NCBI GenBank assembly: GCA_934647945.1
Contig: CAKUFK010000016.1
Coordinates: forward strand, 1 to 61,426
DNA from: an uncultured Eubacteriales bacterium
GTDB lineage: Bacteria > Bacillota > Clostridia > Oscillospirales > Acutalibacteraceae
Reading direction: 5' to 3'
DNA: 61,426 nucleotides
Part shown: piece after piece, positions 49,629 to 57,554 of the stretch
How positions within the stretch are numbered: the stretch's first letter is position 1
Layout of the letters: each line of letters begins with the position of its first letter
The notes under the pieces: generated by a model
Database searches by the model: none
The model's input: only the letters and a program-made list of their open reading frames with translations
What the model was told of the DNA's origin: nothing
Made by a program: the position numbers and the translations under genes

Positions 49629-50633
49629 TCATGCGATCGGCATTGTGGCGGCGGCGTTGAGATCCAGCCCCGCCCGGGCGCCTGCGCGATACTCGTAATA
49701 CGCCTGCGCGCCCACCATGGCGCCGTTGTCCCCGCACAGGGACAAGGGAGGCAGATAGAGCGTAAGGCCCCGCCGGGCGGCTTCCTCTTCCATGCGGGCA
49801 CGCAGCCCCGCGTTCGCGGATACGCCGCCCGCGAGGACGAGGGTCCTTGCCCCGGTATCCTCCGCCGCGCGGAGCAGGTTGCCGGCGAGCTGGTCCACCA
49901 CGGTTTTCCGGAAGGAGGCCGCCAGATCGGGCAGACAGACGGATTCCCCCCGCTGTTCGGCATTGTGCAGCAGGTTGAGCACCGCGGTTTTCAGCCCGGA
50001 AAAGCTGAAATCGTAGGGTGATCCGGCCACCCGGGGGTGGGGCAGGGGATAGGTGCCGGGGTCGCCGTCCGCGGCCAGGCGGTCGAGATGAACCCCGCCC
50101 GGATAGGGCAGCCCCATGGCTCTGGCCGCTTTGTCGAAGCATTCCCCCGCCGCGTCGTCCCGGGTGCGGCCGAGTACCCGGATACGGGTGTAATCCTCCA
50201 CCTCGACGAGATGGCTGTGCCCGCCCGAGGCGACCAGGCAGAGAAACGGCGGGGCCAGATCCGGATGGGCCAGATAGTTGGCGGCGATATGGGAACGCAG
50301 ATGGTGGACCGGGACGAGTGGGAGGCCGGAGGAGTAGGACAGCCCTTTCATGAAATTCACCCCGACCAGCAGGGCGCCGATGAGCCCGGGGGCGTAGGTC
50401 ACCGCCAGGGCGTCGATGTCCGACAGGGCGAGCCCTGCCTCGTCCAGCGCCCGCCTAGTGACGCCGGTGACGGCTTCGGCATGGCGGCGGCTGGCGATTT
50501 CGGGCACCACGCCGCCGTAGAGCTTGTGCTCCTCCACCTGTGAGGCTACAACGTTCGAAAGCATATGGCGGCCGTCCGCCACCACGGCGGCGGCGGTTTC
50601 GTCGCAGGAGGATTCCAGGGCGAGAATATTCAT
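49629..50633 (-). CDS. tsaD: tRNA N6-threonylcarbamoyladenosine transferase TsaD
   Basis: Transfers threonylcarbamoyl to A37 of ANN-decoding tRNAs with TsaB/TsaE. The 334-residue product begins ILALESSCDETAAAVV, has GGVVPEIASRRH and VHHLRSHIAANYL (metal histidines), ASGGHSHLVEV, and ends NGAMVGAQAYYEY. CGGAGG precedes ATG 50633. Upstream sits a nucleotidyltransferase gene with a 22-base gap. Confidence 0.96.
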   Translation of the reverse strand: MNILALESSCDETAAAVVADGRHMLSNVVASQVEEHKLYGGVVPEIASRRHAEAVTGVTRRALDEAGLALSDIDALAVTYAPGLIGALLVGVNFMKGLSYSSGLPLVPVHHLRSHIAANYLAHPDLAPPFLCLVASGGHSHLVEVEDYTRIRVLGRTRDDAAGECFDKAARAMGLPYPGGVHLDRLAADGDPGTYPLPHPRVAGSPYDFSFSGLKTAVLNLLHNAEQRGESVCLPDLAASFRKTVVDQLAGNLLRAAEDTGARTLVLAGGVSANAGLRARMEEEAARRGLTLYLPPLSLCGDNGAMVGAQAYYEYRAGARAGLDLNAAATMPIA

Positions 50634-50655
50634 ACGATACCTCCGGGGATTGGGA

Positions 50656-51423
50656 TTAGCCTTGTTCAGAACCGGACAGCGCCGTTTCCAGCACGACGGC
50701 GAAAGCGGCCACGGCGGGGCCGAGGGTGGCGATGAAGTCGAGGGTGCCCGGATCGTCCCGATAGAGGAGGGGCTCTTTCCGGATGGCCAGCACCCGTTCG
50801 AGGACCGAAGGATCCGGAGCCAGTCCTTCCCGCAGGGCCCATTCCCCTGCCGCGGTTTTGGACAGGATCCGGCCGGTGCGCAGGGTATAGAGCCCCCGGG
50901 CGATGTCCAGCATCCATCCGGCTCCATATATCGACCGCCCGGGCCGGACGCCGTAGGTCCGGATGGTACCGAGATGGGACGCGACGGCATCCCGCAGCTC
51001 ATCCTGCGTGGGCGGCCTCAGGCAGGGACGGATATCCTCTCCATGCAGCAGAAGGCCGTCATCCAGCAGGGAGAGGAGGGAAAAGGGCTCGATCGAATAG
51101 CAGTCGGCCAAACGCTGTCCGGAAGTACCCCAGTAGACCGAGAGGGCAGGCCGGCCGTCCCGAAAAGCGGCGAGGGAGGTGATGCCTCCCTCGAACAGGC
51201 GGAAGCCCGGCTCGTTTTCCGCCGCCAGCTCCTGCCGGAGAAGGACGAGGCGTCCGGCGGTATCCGGGGACAAGGGGGCGGCCGTCAGGCAGAGGATATC
51301 GAGGTCGCTCCACCCGGGCCGGAAATCCCCCAGGACGGCCGAGCCGTAGAGATAGAGCGTGAAGGCATCGGAGCTAAGACGGGACGCCAGGGCTCCGGCC
51401 AGGCGGGCGGCCAGCTCGTCCAT
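50656..51423 (-). CDS. Aminoglycoside-adenylyltransferase-like nucleotidyltransferase
   Basis: A 255-residue protein with the nucleotidyltransferase motif LYLYGSAVLGDFRPGWSDLDIL (GS-x-x-x-G-x6-SDLD) near residues 24-45 and a C-terminal helical half like the AadA/ANT(9) DUF4111 domain (SIYGAGWMLDIARGLYTLRTGRILSKTAAGEWAL). It could adenylylate an aminoglycoside or another small molecule; resistance is not proven. AAAGGAGAC precedes the ATG. Confidence 0.8.
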   Translation of the reverse strand: MDELAARLAGALASRLSSDAFTLYLYGSAVLGDFRPGWSDLDILCLTAAPLSPDTAGRLVLLRQELAAENEPGFRLFEGGITSLAAFRDGRPALSVYWGTSGQRLADCYSIEPFSLLSLLDDGLLLHGEDIRPCLRPPTQDELRDAVASHLGTIRTYGVRPGRSIYGAGWMLDIARGLYTLRTGRILSKTAAGEWALREGLAPDPSVLERVLAIRKEPLLYRDDPGTLDFIATLGPAVAAFAVVLETALSGSEQG

Positions 51424-51441
51424 GTGCAGTCTCCTTTTCCG

Positions 51442-51688
51442 TCATCCGAAATCGCGGCGGGGCCCCGTGTCATTACCTAAGGCCTCGAACAGGGAGATGA
51501 TTTCTTCAATCCGCATAAAACATTCTGGGTCGGACAGGCTGTCATCCTCCAGAATGGTACGGATATCCCGTAACGCCTGGTAAACAGTCCATTTCAAACA
51601 GTTTTTCCATATCGGGCGCATCCGGGATCGTGACAACAATACCCTGTTTGGATATCGCATGGATTAAAATAGACTCCCACAATTCCAC
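51442..51688 (-). pseudogene. Frameshifted small conserved protein
   Basis: Two frames together encode a small protein of a type common in Clostridia: GTG 51688 gives VELWESILIHAISKQGIVVTIP...KLFEMDC, and after a shift near 51582-51584 the other frame gives YQALRDIRTILEDDSLSDPECFMRIEEIISLFEALGND...RDFG. Removing one T from TGTTTAC restores CYQAL, the usual sequence. It precedes the nucleotidyltransferase by 18 bases. Either a real frameshift or a sequence error. Confidence 0.65.
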
Positions 51689-51714
51689 ATGTCCACCTCT
51701 CCCCAAATATAATG

Positions 51715-51728
51715 CCACAATATTGTGG
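51715..51728. promoter_or_regulatory. 14-bp palindromic operator candidate
   Basis: CCACAATATTGTGG is a perfect palindrome in the 94-base gap between the divergent frameshifted gene and the XRE regulator; the neighbouring GGTATATT could be a -10 element. It is the natural binding site candidate for that regulator. Confidence 0.65.
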
Positions 51729-51782
51729 TATATTCGCCGGCCTGATGCAACAAGATAGTAGCATGAGGCTGAGGTGAGACGA

Positions 51783-52001
51783 ATGGAACTGCCCAGGCTG
51801 GAGAGCCTCCGCATCGACGCGGACAAAACACAGCAGCATATAGCGGATGTATTGGGCTGCAAGAGGGAGGTGTATCGCCGTTATGAAAAGGGGATCCACG
51901 ATCTCCCTCTGTGGGCCCTCGTCGCGCTGGCGAAATACTACCGCACCAGCACCGATTACATCCTGGGCCTGAGCGATATCCGGGAACCCTATCCCCGCTG
52001 A
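51783..52001 (+). CDS. XRE-family helix-turn-helix regulator
   Basis: A 72-residue Cro/CI-type DNA-binding protein: LRIDADKTQQHIADVLGCKREVYRRYEKGIHDLPLWALVALAKYYRTSTDYILGLSD. GAGGTGAG precedes ATG 51783. Divergent from the small frameshifted gene plus nucleotidyltransferase, which it probably represses through the palindrome at 51715. Confidence 0.88.
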   Translation: MELPRLESLRIDADKTQQHIADVLGCKREVYRRYEKGIHDLPLWALVALAKYYRTSTDYILGLSDIREPYPR

Positions 52002-52005
52002 GGGC

Positions 52006-52902
52006 TCAAACCCGCTGCAAGCGGGCCGGATCGTAAACCGGCTGGGTAAAGAGCATCGCCCCGTTTTCCCCGATGACTTCGACCCGGACATAGCTTTCCC
52101 CGGTGAGGGTGAAGCGGGCCTCCCGTCCGGTGACGGCAGCCGCACACCGCCCGCCTTCGGTGACAAACCGGTAGGTGAAGGTGTCGACGTAGCTGTTTTT
52201 CATATGCCGCGCCCGGACGGTGAGGGTGTCCTCGCCGTCGAGGGCCAGGGACTCGAGCGCGAGGCCGGTCGAGGCGGTAAACCGTCCGGCCTCTACAGCC
52301 TCCCGGATATCCGGATAGGCAGAGGAGGGGGCGTAGATCCAGTTCCAGCTCCGCCCCGCGTCGCTGTAAAGATGGAAATCGTCGTTGCCGAAGCCGTAGA
52401 CCAGCCGCCCGGAGGAAAGCAGATGGTCCCAGGCGTCGGTGGCCAGCCCGGAGCCGCTCAGGCGGTAGATGAGCTGGTTGATGATCTCGATGCCGAGATA
52501 CCCGGTCAGCCGGTCCATGTCCGCCCAAGGCCAATATTCCTTGTGTTGCCAGTTGGGGTGGCAGAGGATGACGAATCCCCCATCTTTCCGGGTCTCATCG
52601 ATGGCGGGCTGGTGCTCGAGCTCATGCAGGGAACGCCGGATCCCGACGGTGAGCATGTGGGAGCGGGGGGAATACTCCACCCCGTCGAGCAGAGTCATCT
52701 TCCCGTCGGAATAGGCGGAGGCATCGGTATACAGGTCGTGGTTGGAGAGGCAGAGCGCGCCGTAGCCGAGCTCCCGATAAAGCGCGGCGACCGCGTCCAC
52801 CGGATTCCGGCCGCAGGTTCCCGCGCCGGTACCGGCATGGGTGTGGAAGTTGGTCCGGATCCACCGGCCGCCTGACAGATTGTCGTACGGATTGACATAC
52901 AT
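52006..52902 (-). CDS. PHP-domain metal-dependent phosphoesterase
   Basis: A 298-residue protein of the PHP superfamily: TNFHTHAG (first metal histidines, residue ~18), LCLSNHDLYTD, VILCHPNW and the later YGFGNDDFHLYSD. Likely hydrolyses a phosphate ester; substrate unknown. The C-terminal ~70 residues form a beta domain. GAGGTG precedes ATG 52902. Last gene of a probable rrf2-phosphatase-rimI-PHP unit. Confidence 0.85.
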   Translation of the reverse strand: MYVNPYDNLSGGRWIRTNFHTHAGTGAGTCGRNPVDAVAALYRELGYGALCLSNHDLYTDASAYSDGKMTLLDGVEYSPRSHMLTVGIRRSLHELEHQPAIDETRKDGGFVILCHPNWQHKEYWPWADMDRLTGYLGIEIINQLIYRLSGSGLATDAWDHLLSSGRLVYGFGNDDFHLYSDAGRSWNWIYAPSSAYPDIREAVEAGRFTASTGLALESLALDGEDTLTVRARHMKNSYVDTFTYRFVTEGGRCAAAVTGREARFTLTGESYVRVEVIGENGAMLFTQPVYDPARLQRV

Positions 52903-52958
52903 GGCACAGCACCTCGTGTTTCGATATTGGAAACGCCGGGACACACCCGGCGTTTTGC

Positions 52959-53444
52959 TCAAAGATAATAGCTGTAAATCGCCGCGTCCTCTTTGGGGGA
53001 ATCGTAAAAACCCGGACGGATACCGTCGCGCGTGAAGCCCATGCCCTCATACAAGGCGATGGCCGGGACGTTGGACGCCCGCACCTCCAAGGTCAGCCGG
53101 GCAAGGTCGTGGGCCTCGGCGTACTCCTGCGCCTCCCGGAGCAGCGACCGGGCGATGCCCTGCCGCCGGTAGGCGGGATGGACGGCAAGGTTGGCGATGA
53201 AGCCCTCGTCGAGGATATGGTGCATCCCGAGATATCCCACCGCGCTCTCTGCATCCACATCCTCCGCTACCAGGAAGACGGCGAGAGGGTTCTGGAGCTC
53301 CTCGGCCAGCGCGTCATAGCTCCAGGGGGTGGAGAAAGCCAGGCTTTCGAGATCGGCCAGGGAATCCAGATGGTCCGGGTGCATCGGGACGATGGCGATA
53401 CCCGGGGGAGGGACGGCGGGGGCGTGACGACTGTGCGTGTCCAT
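52959..53444 (-). CDS. rimI: Ribosomal-protein-alanine N-acetyltransferase RimI-like
   Basis: A 161-residue GNAT acetyltransferase: SLADLESLAFSTPWSYDALAEEL, FIANLAVHPAYRRQGIARSLLREAQEYA (acetyl-CoA loop RRQGIA) and LTLEVRASNVPAIALYEGMGF. Typical RimI length and motif. GAAAGGATG precedes ATG 53444. Usually near tsaD; here 2.3 kb away on the same strand. Confidence 0.87.
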   Translation of the reverse strand: MDTHSRHAPAVPPPGIAIVPMHPDHLDSLADLESLAFSTPWSYDALAEELQNPLAVFLVAEDVDAESAVGYLGMHHILDEGFIANLAVHPAYRRQGIARSLLREAQEYAEAHDLARLTLEVRASNVPAIALYEGMGFTRDGIRPGFYDSPKEDAAIYSYYL

Positions 53445-53457
53445 GGCGCATCCTTTC

Positions 53458-53919
53458 TCATGCATGCGGGGTGGGAAACTCGGAACAGAAGGCAGCGGCC
53501 AGGGCGTCCATGGCCGCCGCCAGGGTATCACGGGTGCGGCGGTAATCGGCGAGGGTCCCGCCAAAGGGATCGGGGATGCCGCCCGAGGGAACGATCACCT
53601 TCCTCGGCGGCACTGCGAAACGGCCGGTCAGGACGGCGGCGTGACCGGCGGTCATGGCCACGATCCGGGCGGCGCCGGCCGCCAGAGCCGGGGTAAAAGG
53701 CCGGGAGAGATGGCCGGACAGGTCCAGCCCGATTTCGGCCGCCGCGGCCAAGGCGTACTCCGATGCCGGAGCCGCGGCGCCCGCGGCCAGTCCGGCACTC
53801 TCTACCAGTATATCCTCCCGTCCCCGTTTGTCAAGGGCGCGGCGAAGGAGAGCCGCGGCCATCGGGCTGCGGCAGGTATTGCCGGTGCAGACGCAGACAA
53901 TGAGGGGACGGGGACACAT
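53458..53919 (-). CDS. Low-molecular-weight protein-tyrosine/arginine phosphatase
   Basis: A 153-residue phosphatase with the P-loop CTGNTCRS (Cys11, Arg17) and the general-acid Asp in IPDPFGG. Similar to YwlE-type protein-arginine phosphatases, where the residue after GN is Thr, as here. Of two in-frame ATGs, 53919 has GGAGG at seven bases, so it is preferred over 53925. No protein kinase gene is visible nearby. Confidence 0.87.
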   Translation of the reverse strand: MCPRPLIVCVCTGNTCRSPMAAALLRRALDKRGREDILVESAGLAAGAAAPASEYALAAAAEIGLDLSGHLSRPFTPALAAGAARIVAMTAGHAAVLTGRFAVPPRKVIVPSGGIPDPFGGTLADYRRTRDTLAAAMDALAAAFCSEFPTPHA

Positions 53920-53950
53920 AGCCATTCCTCCGTATAGCGGCGACGGGCCG

Positions 53951-54385
53951 TCAGATGCTGTAATCGGGCGGGTTCTTGAGCCGGAACTCCTCCGCGAGGT
54001 CGGCGAGGGTCGTGTGATCCACCACGCTCTCCACGGCCTCTTTCAGCCGGGTCCATACGCCGATGGTGGCGCACCGCGCCATCCGGGGGCAGTCCCCCGC
54101 CCCGTCCACGCAGTCGACTGGGCAAAGCGACCCCTCCAGCACCCGCAGGACCGCGCCCACAGTGATGTCTTCCGGCGTCTTCGCCAGCATATAGCCGCCC
54201 TGTGCGCCCCGGACGCTCCGCACGAGGCCGGAGCGGTTGAGCTGCATCATGATCTGTTCGAGGTATTTTTCCGATATCTCCTGCCGGGCGGCGATCTCCT
54301 TCAGGGGGATGAGCCCCTGGTCGTGATACACCGCCAGATCCGTCATCAGCCGCAGGCCATAGCGGCCTTTGGTGGATATTTTCAT
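53951..54385 (-). CDS. Rrf2-family Fe-S transcription regulator
   Basis: A 144-residue winged-helix regulator: KISTKGRYGLRLMTDLAVYHDQGLIPLKEIAARQEISEKYLEQIMMQLNRSGLVRSVRGAQGGYMLAK split over residues 2-70, then four cysteines (LCPVDCVDGAGDCPRMARC) able to bind an iron-sulfur cluster. Likely senses Fe-S or redox status; no isc/suf gene is in the window, so targets are unknown. Heads a minus-strand set of four genes. Confidence 0.9.
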   Translation of the reverse strand: MKISTKGRYGLRLMTDLAVYHDQGLIPLKEIAARQEISEKYLEQIMMQLNRSGLVRSVRGAQGGYMLAKTPEDITVGAVLRVLEGSLCPVDCVDGAGDCPRMARCATIGVWTRLKEAVESVVDHTTLADLAEEFRLKNPPDYSI

Positions 54386-54631
54386 GTCCGTAAACCGCCT
54401 TTATTTCTATATAAGAAACCAAGTTGCCGCATATACTATGGAGCAGATATCCTCAGTATACCGCAAAACTCCGGGAAACTCAACTGCAAATGAGCGGATT
54501 TCCGCAGGAAACAAAAGGACGGGGACTCCCCCTTGCCCCGCGTGGGCAAACGTGCGATAATAAACAATGATTCGCAGGCCGGGCGCCTTTTTGGATACGG
54601 CCCGGAAATAGGATGAAAGGCATGTGACGGC

Positions 54632-56533
54632 ATGACGCAACCGGAAGTTTCCCCGATCCATCAACTGTTCGATTCCCGCAACGCGGAATACCGCCACCCC
54701 TTCGGCGCGGTCGAGGAAGGGTGCACGGTGCTGTTCCGGATCCTCCTGCCCCGTTGGCTTGGGTGCCGCGGGGCGTATCTGATCCGCTGTCCAGACGGTG
54801 GGGATGAGGCGCTCGACGGCATGTTCTGGGCGGGCCAGATGGACGACAGCTACGAATGGTGGGACTGCCGCTATACGCCCGAAAAAGCGGGTCTTGTCTG
54901 GTACGGCTTCCAACTCGAGACCGGGCAGGGGAGGCGGTATCTCGTCCGCCAGCCCGACGCTACCGCCGCCCTTTCTGCGTCGCCCGGCCCGCTGTGGCAG
55001 CTGACCTGCTATGAACAAGGCTTCCGTACGCCCGACTGGCTGGCCGGCGGCGTGATGTACCAGATTTTCCCCGACCGGTTCGCCCGGGCGGAGGAAACCG
55101 GTCCGGTCCCCCTGCCCGACGGCCGCATCCTGCGTGACGACTGGGGCGGCGAGCCCGGATGGAGGCCGGACGAACAGGGGGAGATCCGCAACAACGATTA
55201 CTTCGGCGGGAACCTGCGGGGGATCGAACAGCGGCTCGACCGGCTCGCGGAGCTCGGTGTGACCTGTTTGTATCTCAACCCGATCTTCGAGGCGCATTCC
55301 AACCATCGGTATGACACCGCCGATTATCGGAAGATCGATCCCTTGCTGGGGACCGAGGAAGATTTCCGGCGCCTGTGCGAAACCGCTGCGCGCCTGGGGA
55401 TCCGTGTTCTGCTCGACGGGGTGTTCAGCCACACCGGCGCGGACAGTGTATATTTCAACAAAGAAGGGCGGTATCCCGGCCTGGGGGCCTGCCAGTCCCC
55501 CGATTCCCCCTATTTCAGCTGGTACCGGTTCCGGCGCTGGCCGGAGGAATACGATGGCTGGTGGGGATTCGTCACCCTGCCGGAGGTGCAGGAGCTCGAC
55601 CCGTCCTTCATGGAGTTCGTCAACGGCCCGGACGGGGTGGTGGCGTCCTGGCTCGCCGCCGGGGCGTCCGGCTGGCGGCTGGATGTGGCGGATGAGCTGC
55701 CCGACGGCTTCCTCGACGCGCTCCGGAACGCGGCCCGGGCGGCAAAGCCCGATGCGCTCGTCCTAGGCGAGGTGTGGGAGGATGCGAGCAACAAGGAGGC
55801 CTATGGGCAGCGGCGGCGGTATCTGCTCGGCCGCCAGCTCGACAGCGTGATGAATTACCCCTTCCGGGACGCGATCCTGGGGTTCCTGCGGGGCGGGGAC
55901 GCCGGGGCGTTTGTCCAAGCCGTGCAGGATATCCTGGAGCATTACCCGCCGGCGGTCAACCGGCTGCTAATGAACCACATTGGCACCCACGATACCGAGC
56001 GGGCGCTGACGGCGTTGGCCGGGGAGCCCGCTGGCGGCCGGGGCCGGGACTGGCAGGCGGCACAAAAGTTGACGCCGGAGCGGCGCGCCCGGGGCCTGCG
56101 GCTCATGCGGCTGGCGAGCGCCCTGCAATACTGTCTGCCGGGGGTCCCCTGCGTGTATTACGGGGACGAGGCCGGGATGGAGGGGTACCGCGACCCCTTC
56201 AACCGGGGCTGCTACCCCTGGGGGGAGGAGGATCCGGACCTGCTTGCCTGGTATCGGCGGCTCGGGCGGCTGCGGAAAGCCGCCACGGCCCTGAAAGAGG
56301 GCCGCTTCCGGCCGCTCGCCCGGGATGGGGCCGCCCTGTGCTTCGAACGCAGGGACGGCGGGGACGCGCTGCTCTGCGCGGTCAACCGGGGGGACACGGA
56401 GGCGGCGCTTCCACTGCCGGAGGGCTGGGTGGGGTGGACCGTCAACCTCGGGGATGGACGGGTGGAGGGGGACATCCTGCGCCTGCCGCCGCTCGGCTGC
56501 GCGATCCTGATCGACAACGGGGAGGAAATATGA
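54632..56533 (+). CDS. GH13 alpha-amylase/neopullulanase
   Basis: A 633-residue, probably cytoplasmic (no signal peptide) alpha-glucan hydrolase. An N-terminal CBM34-like beta domain (residues 1-130) is followed by the GH13 barrel: VMYQIFPDRFA, LYLNPIFEAHSNHRYDTADY, LDGVFSHTG, nucleophile Asp in GWRLDVADE (~350), acid/base Glu in LGEVWED (~380) and the third Asp in GTHDTER (~453). These residues fit neopullulanase/cyclomaltodextrinase. The ATG follows GAAAGGCATGTGACGGC. Function in use of maltodextrins. Confidence 0.92.
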   Translation: MTQPEVSPIHQLFDSRNAEYRHPFGAVEEGCTVLFRILLPRWLGCRGAYLIRCPDGGDEALDGMFWAGQMDDSYEWWDCRYTPEKAGLVWYGFQLETGQGRRYLVRQPDATAALSASPGPLWQLTCYEQGFRTPDWLAGGVMYQIFPDRFARAEETGPVPLPDGRILRDDWGGEPGWRPDEQGEIRNNDYFGGNLRGIEQRLDRLAELGVTCLYLNPIFEAHSNHRYDTADYRKIDPLLGTEEDFRRLCETAARLGIRVLLDGVFSHTGADSVYFNKEGRYPGLGACQSPDSPYFSWYRFRRWPEEYDGWWGFVTLPEVQELDPSFMEFVNGPDGVVASWLAAGASGWRLDVADELPDGFLDALRNAARAAKPDALVLGEVWEDASNKEAYGQRRRYLLGRQLDSVMNYPFRDAILGFLRGGDAGAFVQAVQDILEHYPPAVNRLLMNHIGTHDTERALTALAGEPAGGRGRDWQAAQKLTPERRARGLRLMRLASALQYCLPGVPCVYYGDEAGMEGYRDPFNRGCYPWGEEDPDLLAWYRRLGRLRKAATALKEGRFRPLARDGAALCFERRDGGDALLCAVNRGDTEAALPLPEGWVGWTVNLGDGRVEGDILRLPPLGCAILIDNGEEI

Positions 56534-56600
56534 AAACTTGCTTCGCCACCCGCTGTATGGTATACTACAAACTAGGAATTTATAAGTGAGGGTGTGTAAG

Positions 56601-57554
56601 ATGCCAGGAAGGAATGACAAAAAGGTAGCGGTCCTGATCCCGTGCTATAACGAGGCGGGAACCATTGAAAAGGTGATCCGGGATTATCGCGGCGTACTCC
56701 CGGACGCCGACATCTACGTGTATGACAACAACTCAACGGATGGGACGGATGAAACCGCCGCCCGCGCGGGCGCGATTGTCCGGCATGAGTACAAACAGGG
56801 AAAAGGGAACGTCATCCGTACGATGTTCCGGGAAATTGAGGCGGACTGCTATCTGATGATCGATGGGGACGACACCTATCCGGCGGAAAATGCGCCGGAT
56901 ATGGTGCGGCTTATCCTGGAGAAAAAGGCGGATATGGTGAATGGGGACAGACTGTCGTCCACCTATTTTACAGAAAACAAACGTCCGTTCCACAATCTGG
57001 GCAATGTCATGGTCCGCGGCCTGATCAATCGCCTGTTTCACACCAAGGTCAACGACATTATGACCGGGTACCGGGCCTTCAGCCGGGATTTTGTAAAAAC
57101 CTTCCCGATACTCTCTCAGGGTTTTGAGATCGAAACGGAAATGACGATCCACGCGGTGGATAAGAACTTCCTGATCCGGGAAATTCCGGTGGAATACCGG
57201 GACCGCCCCGAGGGAAGCGTATCCAAGCTCAACACCTATGCGGACGGCATGAAAGTGCTGGGGACGATTTTTAAGCTCTACAAGGACTATAAGCCGATGG
57301 CCTTTTTCGGCATATTTGCCCTCGTGTTCCTCTTGGCTTCGGTCGGGTTCTTCATCCCCGTCCTGGTAGACTATATCCGGACGGGCCTGGTGCCCCGCTA
57401 TCCGACCATGATCGTGTCGGTCACCTTGGCGCTTTTTGCCCTGCTTTCCTTCTTGATCGGCGTGGTGCTGGACGTTATCGTGAAAAAGCATCGGCAGTTG
57501 TATGAGCTTTTCCTCAATCTTCTTCAGGAGGGTGAACATGATAAAGACGCATAA
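56601..57554 (+). CDS. GT2-family glycosyltransferase
   Basis: A 317-residue membrane-associated glycosyltransferase: VAVLIPCYNEAGTIEKVI, YVYDNNSTDGTDETAARAGA and MIDGDDTYPAE (DxD-like), QGFEIETEMTIHAVDK, then two C-terminal transmembrane helices (FFGIFALVFLLASVGFFIPVL, MIVSVTLALFALLSFLIGVVL). Similar proteins transfer sugar to polyprenyl phosphate. ATG 56601 has GAGGG upstream. It overlaps the next gene by 17 bases. Confidence 0.9.
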   Translation: MPGRNDKKVAVLIPCYNEAGTIEKVIRDYRGVLPDADIYVYDNNSTDGTDETAARAGAIVRHEYKQGKGNVIRTMFREIEADCYLMIDGDDTYPAENAPDMVRLILEKKADMVNGDRLSSTYFTENKRPFHNLGNVMVRGLINRLFHTKVNDIMTGYRAFSRDFVKTFPILSQGFEIETEMTIHAVDKNFLIREIPVEYRDRPEGSVSKLNTYADGMKVLGTIFKLYKDYKPMAFFGIFALVFLLASVGFFIPVLVDYIRTGLVPRYPTMIVSVTLALFALLSFLIGVVLDVIVKKHRQLYELFLNLLQEGEHDKDA

